Source of the DNA: a virus
Length of the DNA stretch: 49,176 bases
Strand: one strand, 5' to 3'
IMG/VR virus record: IMGVR_UViG_3300018080_002664
Coordinates: 1 to 49,176 of that record
Shown here: in pieces, positions 1-8,194 of the stretch
How positions within the stretch are numbered: position 1 is the stretch's first letter
Layout: each line of letters begins with the position of its first letter
Notes under the pieces: model-generated
Told to the model about the DNA's origin: nothing
Databases searched by the model: none
Seen by the model: only the letters and a program-made list of their open reading frames with translations
Made by a program: the position numbers and the translations under genes

Positions 1-2
1 AT

Positions 3-80
3 GCTGTTTGGATAATATCAGTGGTATATATAGAACATTCTGATTTATTAAATGAAGGATATGATAATGAAATACATTAA
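3..80 (+). CDS. 3' end of a small ORF cut by the window edge
   Basis: An open frame runs from the first bases to a TAA and ends in residues LLNEGYDNEIH. It overlaps the next gene by 14 nt, the tight packing seen in the rest of this operon. If the window is circular, the frame continues from an ATG at 49155 preceded by AAAGG, giving a 33-residue protein with a hydrophobic stretch (VWIISVVYI). No family is recognised. An open frame this short could also arise by chance. Confidence 0.35.
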   Translation, partial: AVWIISVVYIEHSDLLNEGYDNEIH

Positions 81-579
81 ATGTCCAATCTGTAAAGGTA
101 ATTCTATCAGATTTGATAATTCTAGACAATCCATACCTTGTAAAAAATGTAAAGGATTAGGTATAATTAAAAGAAATTTTAATTTTAAAGATAATCGACC
201 TGTAATTGCTTTTGATTTTGATGCTGTAATAGCTAGTTATAAAAGACCCTTTAAATACAATAAATTAGGAACACCTGTATACGAAATTATAAATACAATA
301 AATTATTTTAAAGAAAAAGGATGTTATATTTTAATTTTTACTGGTAGACAATGTACTCCGAAATTCGTACAATGGTTAAAAAAATATAAAGTTTCTTATG
401 ACGGAATTAATACTAATATTAAAACGCATATAAATGCTTCTCGATTTAAACCTTATTATGACGTATTGGTAGATGATAAAGCTTTAAATTTTGATTGGAA
501 ACATAATAGGAAATCCGAAGTAAAGTTAAAAAAAGAAATCGAAAATATTTTAGAACAAGGTTTTGAAGGAAAGGAATAA
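67..579 (+). CDS. HAD-superfamily phosphatase with N-terminal zinc ribbon
   Basis: The N-terminus carries a DnaJ-like zinc knuckle (CPIC at residues 6-9, CKKC at 25-28). A HAD hydrolase core follows: motif I DFDAV near residue 50, a motif II-like IFTGR and a motif IV-like VDDKA. HAD enzymes of this size usually remove phosphate from small molecules or nucleic acid ends. The start at 67 is chosen because AAGGAT lies 7 nt upstream; an in-frame ATG at 52 has no such site. It heads the sulfation operon, so dephosphorylation of a nucleotide by-product such as PAP is conceivable, but nothing in the sequence shows the substrate. Confidence 0.75.
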   Translation: MKYIKCPICKGNSIRFDNSRQSIPCKKCKGLGIIKRNFNFKDNRPVIAFDFDAVIASYKRPFKYNKLGTPVYEIINTINYFKEKGCYILIFTGRQCTPKFVQWLKKYKVSYDGINTNIKTHINASRFKPYYDVLVDDKALNFDWKHNRKSEVKLKKEIENILEQGFEGKE

Positions 580-580
580 T

Positions 581-952
581 ATGAAAAAAGAACATAAAAT
601 TTACGAATTTGTAATAGGTCGTTTTCAATGTCTCCCCCCACATGACGGACACCTGGAGCTTATAAGAACAGTTTTAAAAGAAGGAAAAAATGTTTGTATA
701 GCTTTACGAGAAGCAGACTGTACTGAAAAAAATCCTTATACCTTCCAGGAACGTCATAGAGCCTTTATGAAAATATTTTCTCATGAAGTAGCAGAAGGAA
801 CAGTTAAAATTATTAAGATACCCGATATAGATAACGTAGTTTATGGTCGTACTCCAGGATGGGGTATACGAGAAGTACGTTTATCAAAAGATTTAGAATC
901 TATCAGCGGAACTGAAATGAGAAAGAAAAACGAGGAAAAAAATAATGCGTAA
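581..952 (+). CDS. small nucleotidyltransferase, possible minimal ATP-sulfurylase-like enzyme
   Basis: A 123-residue HxGH-type nucleotidyltransferase. PPHDGH (residues 19-24) matches the alpha-phosphate binding HxGH motif and ISGTEMR (108-114) matches the C-terminal motif. NMN adenylyltransferases usually have ISSTxxR there, whereas ATP sulfurylases have ISGTxxR, and the next gene is an APS kinase. Making adenylylsulfate is therefore an attractive inference. The protein is far shorter than Sat/CysN and resembles NadM/NadR in length, so an NMN or other adenylyltransferase role remains possible. The start at 581 has AAAGGA 7 nt upstream; an earlier in-frame ATG at 563 lies inside the previous gene without a good site. 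Confidence 0.7.
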   Translation: MKKEHKIYEFVIGRFQCLPPHDGHLELIRTVLKEGKNVCIALREADCTEKNPYTFQERHRAFMKIFSHEVAEGTVKIIKIPDIDNVVYGRTPGWGIREVRLSKDLESISGTEMRKKNEEKNNA

Positions 953-1655
953 TTTTAGACATTTAAAACTAGGACTTTTAACCTGGAAGGCGATAATTTA
1001 TAGAATAATTTCAGTATTAATTTTTATATTATTATTTGGACGTAAATTTGCTTTGTTAGCAGGTGCGGTGTCTATTGTAATTTATTATATTTATGATTGG
1101 ATATTCCATAAATTTTTCAGGATTTCAAAAGATAAAGGATTTGTCTTATGGTTTACAGGACTCCCTTGTTCTGGAAAATCTACAATAGCAGATGCTCTCG
1201 TTCCTATTTTACAAAAAGAAGGGATTAAAGTTGAAAGACTAGATGGAGATGTTGTTCGTAAAGGTAAATTAAGCGATGACTTAGGATTTTCTAAAGAAGA
1301 TAGAGATAAAAATATTAATAGAATAAATTTTGTAAGTGGATTACTTTCTAGAAATGGAATAGCAGTATTATCTTCTTTTGTTTCTCCTTATAGAGAAACT
1401 AGGAGTAAAATTCGTGAAAATGTAACTAATTTTATAGAAATACATGTAATGGCTTCTCCTAAAAAATGTGCAGAAAGAGATGTAAAGGGTATGTGGGCGA
1501 AAGCCAAAATAGGAGAAATCAAAGGCTTTACTGGTTATGACGCTCCTTATGAATACCCTATTAACCCTGAAATAACCTGTAATACAAATAAAGAAACTTT
1601 AGAACAAAGTGTTAATAAAATATTTCAATATTTAAGGAGATATAAATATATATGA
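945..1655 (+). CDS. cysC: membrane-anchored adenylylsulfate (APS) kinase
   Basis: APS kinase phosphorylates APS to PAPS, the sulfate donor of sulfotransferases. The kinase half is complete: Walker A GLPCSGKST (72-80), LDGD (99-102), SPYRETR (147-153) and the lid-like GFTGYDAPYEYP (194-205). The first 60 residues hold two hydrophobic segments with RHLK, TWK and YYIYD-type features of the DUF2061 membrane domain, so the kinase probably sits at the inner face of the membrane. It overlaps the upstream nucleotidyltransferase by 8 nt and the next sulfotransferase by 4 nt, which implies translational coupling. The kinase assignment is firm; DUF2061 is from pattern memory. Confidence 0.92.
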   Translation: MRNFRHLKLGLLTWKAIIYRIISVLIFILLFGRKFALLAGAVSIVIYYIYDWIFHKFFRISKDKGFVLWFTGLPCSGKSTIADALVPILQKEGIKVERLDGDVVRKGKLSDDLGFSKEDRDKNINRINFVSGLLSRNGIAVLSSFVSPYRETRSKIRENVTNFIEIHVMASPKKCAERDVKGMWAKAKIGEIKGFTGYDAPYEYPINPEITCNTNKETLEQSVNKIFQYLRRYKYI

Positions 1656-2407
1656 GAATAACTTTGCCAGATTTTATTATTCCAGGTGCTATGAAAGCAG
1701 GTACTACAGGTTTGTATTGGACTTTATGTAAAGAACATCCTAATATAGGCTATCCTGAAGTAAAAGAACTTACATTTTTTGATAATCATTGGAAAAAAAA
1801 TCTTAATTGGTATGCTAATCATTTTAAACATGTTAAAGAAGGTCAAATAACAGGAGAAAGCAGTCCTAGTTATTTAGTAAGACCTTATGCTATCGAAAGA
1901 ATGAAAAAGATTTTACCAGGAGCAAAAATCATCGTTATGCTTAGAAATCCTGTTGATAGGAGTTTTTCTCAATTTAAACATTATGTTAAAAATAGCAGGA
2001 GATTTGACCATTGTATAGGTTTAACAGAAAATTTTGAAGAATTCTTAGAACAATATGCCAATCCTCCGTATGATAAAAGATTACATTGGATGGGAATAGG
2101 TTTATTAGAACGAAGTATTTATTTACCTCAAATAAAAGAACTGTTAAAGCATTATAATAAACGTCAAATTATGATAATTAAAAGTGAAGACTATTTTAGA
2201 AATCCATTAAAAGTATGTAATCAGGTTTGTCGTTTTTTAAAAATTAAACCTTTTAAAAATATAAAAAAAGTTAGGAATTATAATAAATCTACTTTAAACA
2301 TAAAATTTAAAAAAGAAACCAGGGAAAAATTAAAAAATTATTTTAAACCCTATAATAAAAAATTATACGAATTTTTAAAAAGGGATTTTGGATGGGAAAA
2401 AATATAA
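1652..2407 (+). CDS. PAPS-dependent sulfotransferase 1
   Basis: A 251-residue sulfotransferase of the heparan-sulfate/NodH-like fold. The PAPS 5'-phosphosulfate loop is GAMKAGTT (12-19), and the 3'-phosphate site is RNPVDRSFSQF (98-108). GESSPSYL near residue 68 fits the central helix of the family. It would move sulfate from PAPS to a hydroxyl, most likely on a sugar given the neighbouring glycosyltransferases. It overlaps cysC by ATGA and shares a 37-bp identical DNA segment with the next gene, pointing to tandem duplication or gene conversion. Confidence 0.9.
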   Translation: MRITLPDFIIPGAMKAGTTGLYWTLCKEHPNIGYPEVKELTFFDNHWKKNLNWYANHFKHVKEGQITGESSPSYLVRPYAIERMKKILPGAKIIVMLRNPVDRSFSQFKHYVKNSRRFDHCIGLTENFEEFLEQYANPPYDKRLHWMGIGLLERSIYLPQIKELLKHYNKRQIMIIKSEDYFRNPLKVCNQVCRFLKIKPFKNIKKVRNYNKSTLNIKFKKETREKLKNYFKPYNKKLYEFLKRDFGWEKI

Positions 2408-3123
2408 TGAATCAATTACCAAATTTTATGATTATAGGTGGAATGAGATGTGGCACTACAGTTTTATATAAAATATTAAAAAAACATCCTGAAATTTCTT
2501 TTTCAAAAACTAAAGAACCCCATTTCTTTGATTTAGATAAAAGATATCTCAAAGGGGTAAAATTCTATAAAGAATATTTTAACATAGCATCTCAAGCAAT
2601 AGGAGAAGCAACCGCTTCTTATTTAAGAAGGTACAATAAAGTACCGAAAAGAATTAAACAAATTTTACCAAAACTTAAAGTTATTATTATGCTTAGAAAT
2701 CCTGTTGATAGGAGTTTTTCTCATTATTTCTTTCATCAACAATTCAAAAAGAAAATAAAACAAAAACAATGTATATACGATTCTATAGAAGATATGATAG
2801 CAAAAACAGGTTTTGATAGTAATGTGTTTAAAGATAGTCTATATTATTTTCAATTACAAGAATGGTTTAAATATTTTCCTAAAAGTCAAGTATTAATTGT
2901 CAAATCAGAAGATTTTTTTAAGTCTCCTCAACTAACAATACGTAAAATATTAAAATTTCTTAAAGTTAAAGTATTAAATTTAAATTTAGAGGTTGACAAA
3001 ATAAACACAATTACAAAAAATAGGAAATTAAAGAAACATACTAGAAAAATTATGAAAAACTATTTTACAAAATTTAATACTAAATTACATAGTTTAATAA
3101 ATAGGGATTTAAGGTGGGAATGA
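2407..3123 (+). CDS. PAPS-dependent sulfotransferase 2
   Basis: Closely related in plan to the preceding gene: 5'-PSB loop GGMRCGTT near the N-terminus, KEPHFFD, GEATASYL, and RNPVDRSFSHYF as the 3'-phosphate site. The ATG at 2407 overlaps the upstream TAA as TAATG, the coupling used across this phage; an in-frame ATG at 2392 would add five residues. Divergence outside the cofactor motifs suggests a different acceptor position from sulfotransferase 1. Confidence 0.88.
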   Translation: MNQLPNFMIIGGMRCGTTVLYKILKKHPEISFSKTKEPHFFDLDKRYLKGVKFYKEYFNIASQAIGEATASYLRRYNKVPKRIKQILPKLKVIIMLRNPVDRSFSHYFFHQQFKKKIKQKQCIYDSIEDMIAKTGFDSNVFKDSLYYFQLQEWFKYFPKSQVLIVKSEDFFKSPQLTIRKILKFLKVKVLNLNLEVDKINTITKNRKLKKHTRKIMKNYFTKFNTKLHSLINRDLRWE

Positions 3124-3124
3124 T

Positions 3125-3694
3125 ATGAATAAATTGTTTTTTATTATAGGTATGAGACGTTCAGGCACAAGTATTTTACGAAAAATTGTTATGCGAAATT
3201 CTCAAGTTAAAAATATAGAATTTGAACCTAATGAATTACTAGAGATTACTGAAAGAATAGATATTCCTAGATATAGAAATATTCCATTTTTTAAAAATAC
3301 ATTAGAACGATTTAAAGAACATAGTGATAAATACTATGGGGCAAAACTTGCATTAAATCCTGGTATAGAGGCTATGAGATGGTTAAATTTGCCTTTTAAA
3401 TTCCCTAATGCTAAATTTATTTTTATAAGAAGAACTCCAAAAAGCACTTATAATTCATGGATTAATATAGAAACTTCTAAAAGGGGACTCTGTAGTTATC
3501 AAATGTATTTAGATTGGTGGACTCATATTAATGTTTCTTTTTTAAATTTTGAGAAATCTAAAAGATGTATTATTGATTATGAAAAGCTGATTAAAAATCC
3601 TGATATTGAAATGTTTAAAATTTGGAAGTTTTTAAAAGTTCCGAGAATATATAATTTAAAAAACATGATTAAAACACCTAAATATGGATGCTAA
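3125..3694 (+). CDS. sulfotransferase-like protein 3 (short)
   Basis: The N-terminal loop GMRRSGTS matches a PAPS phosphosulfate-binding loop, and FIFIRRTPKSTYNSW matches the strand and helix carrying the 3'-phosphate ligands. At 189 residues it is shorter than its two neighbours and more divergent, with an aromatic-rich middle (MYLDWWTHINVSF). It starts 1 nt after the upstream stop. A P-loop nucleotide-binding protein of another kind cannot be excluded, but a third sulfotransferase in the same operon is the simplest reading. Confidence 0.78.
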   Translation: MNKLFFIIGMRRSGTSILRKIVMRNSQVKNIEFEPNELLEITERIDIPRYRNIPFFKNTLERFKEHSDKYYGAKLALNPGIEAMRWLNLPFKFPNAKFIFIRRTPKSTYNSWINIETSKRGLCSYQMYLDWWTHINVSFLNFEKSKRCIIDYEKLIKNPDIEMFKIWKFLKVPRIYNLKNMIKTPKYGC

Positions 3695-3695
3695 T

Positions 3696-6338
3696 ATGGA
3701 AAAGAAATTGAATATAGCGTATTTTTATAATAGACCTGGATGGGCTTTTGAATTTGAGGCTATAAATTATAAAAAATTTAGTTCTCATAATGTAATTATT
3801 ATGTTAGAAAGCGATTTTGATAACCTGGATTATAATATAGATGTCGCAGTTTTACCTAGTTGTTTACATTATAATCTTATAATAAATCAACAAAGATTAG
3901 AAGATTTAAGAAAAAAGAAGATAAAATTAGTAGTTCAATGTAATAGTCATAAAGAACTCGATTATGATGTTCCTAATGCAGATTTGATAATACCAAGTTC
4001 TAAAAAATTATATATAGAACTTATCAAAAAATATCCTAAAACAAAAGTATCTTATCAACCTCACTTTGTAGATACAAATTTTTTCAAGCCAGAATATAAC
4101 TATAATAACTTTACCGTAGGATGGGTCGGAGATTTAAAAAATCCTTTTAAAAGGTCTCACCTTATAAATCAGATTAAATATCCTATAAAAATAAAAAGTG
4201 ATTTTTTGAAAAGCCAAAAAGAAAATGTATTACAACAAGACATGCCTAGTTATTATAATACCATAGATGTTTTACTTGTATTAAGCGAATCAGAAGGCAC
4301 TCCTATGCCTCTATTAGAAGCTTTAAGTTGTGGAAAAATAGTTATAACTACTGATGTAGGAATTGCTAGAGAATTTTTACATCCTTTTTATATTATAAAC
4401 GCCAGAAATGAAAACGAAATAGTAAAACAAGTAAATGATAAATTAGATTATTTAAAAAATCATGTTAATTTACAAAAAAATGCTTCGAAAAAGTTTGTGA
4501 AAATAATAGAAAAAAGATTTGATTGGAAAAATAACGTTAGAAAACTAGATACTCTATATTCATCTTTGAATAACAAAAAAACAATCCCTCAAGTATTTTA
4601 TAGTCCTGAACCTAATCATTGTTATTTACAAGAGTTATCAAAACATATAAATATTAAATTTGAAAATAATATAGCTAAAATTAAGGATATAAGTTATCCT
4701 GTAATATTATGGAATCCTTATGGATATTTAGTAGCTCCTAAATTACATTGGAAAAAAGATATTTATGAATATAGAAGAAGACAAGGAAAAGCTACTTATA
4801 TTTTAGAAAGAGGAGCTTTACCTTCTTCAATTTTTCTAGACCGTTGGGGTTTTTTGGCAAATAGTCAATCATATCAATCTGAAAAATGGGATAAACCTTT
4901 ATCAGAGAAAGAAAAAAAATTAGTTATTAAATATATAAAAAATTTTATATCCAGTGATACTACATTAGAACCTCAAAATAATAATAGAATATCTAGAGCC
5001 GAATTTTATAAATCTTTAGATTTGGCTTCTAATCACAAAATTGTTTTTGTCCCTATGCAAGTATGTAAAGATACCGTAATACAATTATTCGGTGGATGGA
5101 TAGGAAAAATGGAAAATCTAGAACCTCTATTACGTCAAATTGCAATAGAAAATCCTAAAATAACTTTCTTAGTTAAAAATCATCCAGTAGAAAGAAATTA
5201 TAAAGTAAGTGCTTCAAAGAACATAAAAATAGTGGATAACTATCACTATAAAGATTGTATAGCATATTCAGATGCTATATTAACTATTAATTCTAGTGTA
5301 GGATTACAGGCTCTTATGTGGTCAAAAACTGTAATTACATTAGGTAAGTGCTTTTATAATTTTCCTTTATTAACAAAAAAAGCTAACAGTAAAGAAGAAA
5401 TAGTAAAATATATTAAACAAAATTCAAGTCCTATTACAGAAAAAGTCAGAAGATTAATTTTTTATTTGAGATTTATGTTTTATTCTTATTGCGAAATGGA
5501 AAAAACAGGAAATAACGCTAGTAAACCTTTAGTTATGAAAAATGTAAGGTACGAACATAAAAATACAGGTTATTTAGAAGGCAAATTCGAACCTGAAGCA
5601 ATAATAAAAGATTATAAATCTACAGAAACAATATCGGTTTTAATCCCTGCTTTTAACAGAGAAAAATGGGTAGAACAATCTTTAAGAAGTATATTAAATC
5701 AAACATATAAAGATTTAGATATTATAATTTATGATGATGGAAGTACCGATAATACTTTAAATATTTGTAAAAAACTAGCAGAAGAAGATAATAGAATAAG
5801 AATAATAGAGGGCAAAGAAAATAAAGGAGTTGCCGAAGCTAGAAATATATTGCTTAATAATTGTCAGACCAAATATGCAGTATGGCATGATACTGATGAC
5901 TTTTCTAATATTAGAAGAATAGAATTGCAGTATGAAGAAATGAAAAAGAAAGAAAGACTAATTTTCGGTACTTGGGATAATTTATCTTATCATCCTGGAG
6001 AATGGAAAGAAGAACCTAAAATACAGACTAGACCGAAACCAAGACCAAAAGGATTTGCTACTCTCATGTTTCCAGTAAAAAAAGAAATAAATTTTGACCC
6101 TAATAAAAAATTAGGAGGGGAAGATTGGGATTGGATAGAAAAAATGAGGAGACGTTATCATGAAATATTAATTCCTCAAAGGGTTTATTATATAAACTTC
6201 CATTTAGATAAAATTGGTCAATGGAAAAAAGTATTAACTCAATTTCCAGGTATAGACATGACTAAAATGAGTTATCAAGAAATGCAAGAATTTTATAGGA
6301 AACATACAGGAAAGGATATTAAAGATGGGGAAGAATAA
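3696..6338 (+). CDS. three-domain glycosyltransferase (GT-B + KpsS/C-like + GT2)
   Basis: About 880 residues with three sugar-transfer modules. Residues 1-290 form a GT-B domain like GT4 (SESEGTPMPLLEALSCG near 205). Residues 300-605 look like a capsule synthesis domain of the KpsS/KpsC beta-Kdo transferase kind (FLVKNHPVE and TINSSVGLQALMW). Residues 625-860 are a GT2 transferase (SVLIPAFNREKWVEQSL, YDDGSTD and HDTDDFSN as DXD region). Such a fusion would build a short oligosaccharide. The start at 3696 follows the upstream stop directly; an ATG at 3684 is possible. It is flanked by sulfotransferases and another transferase, so the product is a likely sulfation acceptor. Confidence 0.85.
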   Translation: MEKKLNIAYFYNRPGWAFEFEAINYKKFSSHNVIIMLESDFDNLDYNIDVAVLPSCLHYNLIINQQRLEDLRKKKIKLVVQCNSHKELDYDVPNADLIIPSSKKLYIELIKKYPKTKVSYQPHFVDTNFFKPEYNYNNFTVGWVGDLKNPFKRSHLINQIKYPIKIKSDFLKSQKENVLQQDMPSYYNTIDVLLVLSESEGTPMPLLEALSCGKIVITTDVGIAREFLHPFYIINARNENEIVKQVNDKLDYLKNHVNLQKNASKKFVKIIEKRFDWKNNVRKLDTLYSSLNNKKTIPQVFYSPEPNHCYLQELSKHINIKFENNIAKIKDISYPVILWNPYGYLVAPKLHWKKDIYEYRRRQGKATYILERGALPSSIFLDRWGFLANSQSYQSEKWDKPLSEKEKKLVIKYIKNFISSDTTLEPQNNNRISRAEFYKSLDLASNHKIVFVPMQVCKDTVIQLFGGWIGKMENLEPLLRQIAIENPKITFLVKNHPVERNYKVSASKNIKIVDNYHYKDCIAYSDAILTINSSVGLQALMWSKTVITLGKCFYNFPLLTKKANSKEEIVKYIKQNSSPITEKVRRLIFYLRFMFYSYCEMEKTGNNASKPLVMKNVRYEHKNTGYLEGKFEPEAIIKDYKSTETISVLIPAFNREKWVEQSLRSILNQTYKDLDIIIYDDGSTDNTLNICKKLAEEDNRIRIIEGKENKGVAEARNILLNNCQTKYAVWHDTDDFSNIRRIELQYEEMKKKERLIFGTWDNLSYHPGEWKEEPKIQTRPKPRPKGFATLMFPVKKEINFDPNKKLGGEDWDWIEKMRRRYHEILIPQRVYYINFHLDKIGQWKKVLTQFPGIDMTKMSYQEMQEFYRKHTGKDIKDGEE

Positions 6339-6969
6339 GAAAAAACCTCTAGTTTATATTTCATATGCGACTAAAGATACTCCCTACGTAGACGAACTTA
6401 ACACTCATCTATTGCCGACTTTGAAAAAATTTGATTTAAATTATGATATAGAATACCCTGCAAATAGAGGAAATTGGCAAGCGAATACAGGATATAAATC
6501 AGAATTTATTTTAAAAATGTTAGAAAAACATAAAAGACCTGTAATATTTTTAGATGCCGATGCCGAAATATGGAAATATCCTGGATTATTTGAAAATATT
6601 TCTAATAAATACGATTTGGGTGTTCATATATTAGATTGGGGTTGGGTTTGGCATAAAAAACATATAAACAAAAAAGAACTTTTATCTGGAACTATGTATA
6701 TTCCTTATAAAGAGAAAACCCTAGAGATAATTAAAGAATGGATAATAGAAGTTAAAGATAATTCATCTCAATGGGAACAAAGAGTATTGCATAATGTAGT
6801 AGATAATCATCCTGAATTATATATTTTTCATTTGCCTTTTGAATATATAACCTTTCCTAATCATAAAAACGAACTACCTCTTCATGCGGTAAAAAAAGAA
6901 GATGTGGTTATATATCATACACAGGCAAGTAGGAGATTAAAAAATTGGAGAGCTAATGAAAACAGGTAA
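6325..6969 (+). CDS. DXD-containing nucleotide-diphospho-sugar transferase
   Basis: A 214-residue GT-A-type protein. FLDADAEIWKYP is a DXD metal and sugar-nucleotide site in the style of the nucleotide-diphospho-sugar transferase family, and SGTMYIPY plus NHPELYIFHLP fit its C-terminal half. It overlaps the large glycosyltransferase by 14 nt, with AAGGAT 8 nt before the start. Probably adds one residue to the same glycan; donor and acceptor are unknown. Confidence 0.72.
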   Translation: MGKNKKKPLVYISYATKDTPYVDELNTHLLPTLKKFDLNYDIEYPANRGNWQANTGYKSEFILKMLEKHKRPVIFLDADAEIWKYPGLFENISNKYDLGVHILDWGWVWHKKHINKKELLSGTMYIPYKEKTLEIIKEWIIEVKDNSSQWEQRVLHNVVDNHPELYIFHLPFEYITFPNHKNELPLHAVKKEDVVIYHTQASRRLKNWRANENR

Positions 6970-7423
6970 TATAATGTTAATTCATAGTAAATATGACCCT
7001 ATAGCTTGGCTCATACGTAAGATTACAAAATCTTATTGGAATCATGTGGCATGGGTTGTTCATCATGACACTCTTTTAGAAGCTACTGCTAGTAGGATTG
7101 GACTGTCTCCTATAGGTAAATATTTAAATTGGAAATACGATTTTTGTTTTATAAAACTTAAAAATATTTCAGAAGAAAAGTTACAACAAGCTATCAGTTA
7201 TGCTTTACAATTTCAAACTAAAAGACATTATATTTCATATTTGAAATTATTAATAAAATATTATCTTGCTGAAAATAAAGTTCCTATAATGGGCTTTACT
7301 TGTAGTAATTTTATTGCTAGAGGTTTAGAAACTATAAATTATTATTTTATCAATCCCAAATTTAAAAGTCCTTATTTTATAACTCCAAAGGACATAGCGG
7401 AATCGAAAAACGAGCATGTTTAA
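6956..7423 (+). CDS. permuted NlpC/P60-like (YiiX/LRAT-type) papain-like hydrolase
   Basis: A 155-residue protein with a histidine early (SYWNHVAWVV, about residue 30) and a cysteine late (GFTCSNFIARG, about residue 120). This is the order found in circularly permuted NlpC/P60 proteins such as YiiX and LRAT. These act as amidases or acyltransferases on lipids or peptides. No signal peptide is evident. It sits within the glycan operon and overlaps its neighbour by 14 nt, so it could trim or transfer a group on the glycoconjugate. A role in lysis is possible but not supported by location. Confidence 0.62.
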   Translation: MKTGNIMLIHSKYDPIAWLIRKITKSYWNHVAWVVHHDTLLEATASRIGLSPIGKYLNWKYDFCFIKLKNISEEKLQQAISYALQFQTKRHYISYLKLLIKYYLAENKVPIMGFTCSNFIARGLETINYYFINPKFKSPYFITPKDIAESKNEHV

Positions 7424-7424
7424 A

Positions 7425-8120
7425 ATGAATAAACAAATTATAATTATTGGCGGAGGAACAAGTATTAGAGAAGGGATTCAAAAAAGACTTTGGGTTAAAT
7501 TAAATAATAAATATGTTGTAGGTTTAAATTACTCTTATAAATACTTCTCTAATCCTACTTTTCAATCTTTCGTTGATAACGATTTCTACAATGAGAACGT
7601 AAAAGATTTATCTAAATTACCTTTGATTATAGGAAATAAAAAAACACTTAAAAAGAAATTACCTAATACAATCTTACTTCCTTCCATATCAAAGTATTAT
7701 GAAGATATTAAACATGGAGTTTATAAGGCTTCTTTAGTCGGTTTATGGGCTTTATCTTTAGTAATATATTTAGCGGAAGAAGGAGATAAAATTTATTTAT
7801 TAGGTTATGATTACGGAGAAGATAAAAGATTTAAAGGTCAGAAAATAATAACTCATTTTTATCAAGGCGATATTAAACATAGAGGAATAGGAAAAATAAA
7901 TTATTATAGTGCTAATAATAGAGCTGAAAAAGATTTTGGTTGTTATAGAAACGTTAAAAAAGTTAAGATATTTAATGTATCAAAGATAAGTAAAATTCCA
8001 GAAACCATTTTTCCACAGCTCACGTATGAAGAATTTTTTAAACAATTAAAGAATAAAGAATATAATCAAGATATATTAAGAACTCAAATTAAAAATAAGC
8101 TCAAATGGGTGAAGGAGTAA
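7425..8120 (+). CDS. DUF115/MptE-like or CstII-like glycan protein
   Basis: The start IIIIGGGTSIREG is a nucleotide-binding glycine loop, and a central YKASLVGLWALSLVIYLA followed by KIYLLGYDYGED is typical of the DUF115/MptE-like fold, which is related to CstII-type sialyltransferases. Members are often found in glycan and flagellin-glycosylation loci and in phage genomes. It would probably act on a nucleotide-activated sugar. It is the last enzyme of the operon. The start is uncertain between 7416 and 7425, as neither has a clear ribosome site. Confidence 0.6.
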   Translation: MNKQIIIIGGGTSIREGIQKRLWVKLNNKYVVGLNYSYKYFSNPTFQSFVDNDFYNENVKDLSKLPLIIGNKKTLKKKLPNTILLPSISKYYEDIKHGVYKASLVGLWALSLVIYLAEEGDKIYLLGYDYGEDKRFKGQKIITHFYQGDIKHRGIGKINYYSANNRAEKDFGCYRNVKKVKIFNVSKISKIPETIFPQLTYEEFFKQLKNKEYNQDILRTQIKNKLKWVKE

Positions 8121-8122
8121 TC

Positions 8123-8194
8123 ATGAAAAAATGTAGTGATAGTAAAACAGACACTTTATATTATATTCAAAAAGAAACTAAGGAGAAATTATGA
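8123..8194 (+). CDS. 23-residue mini-protein
   Basis: A short ORF preceded by GAAGGAG and ending in ATGA overlap with the next start, so it is placed like a real coupled gene. The sequence has one cysteine and resembles the start of small zinc-binding phage proteins in which the second CxxC has been lost. It may be a remnant or a translational coupler for the next gene. Confidence 0.4.
   Translation: MKKCSDSKTDTLYYIQKETKEKL

Noticed and set aside
446-652. Minus-strand frames opposite the HAD and nucleotidyltransferase genes
   Set aside because: Antisense to well-supported genes, Phe/Leu-rich composition of reversed AT-rich coding DNA, no ribosome site.
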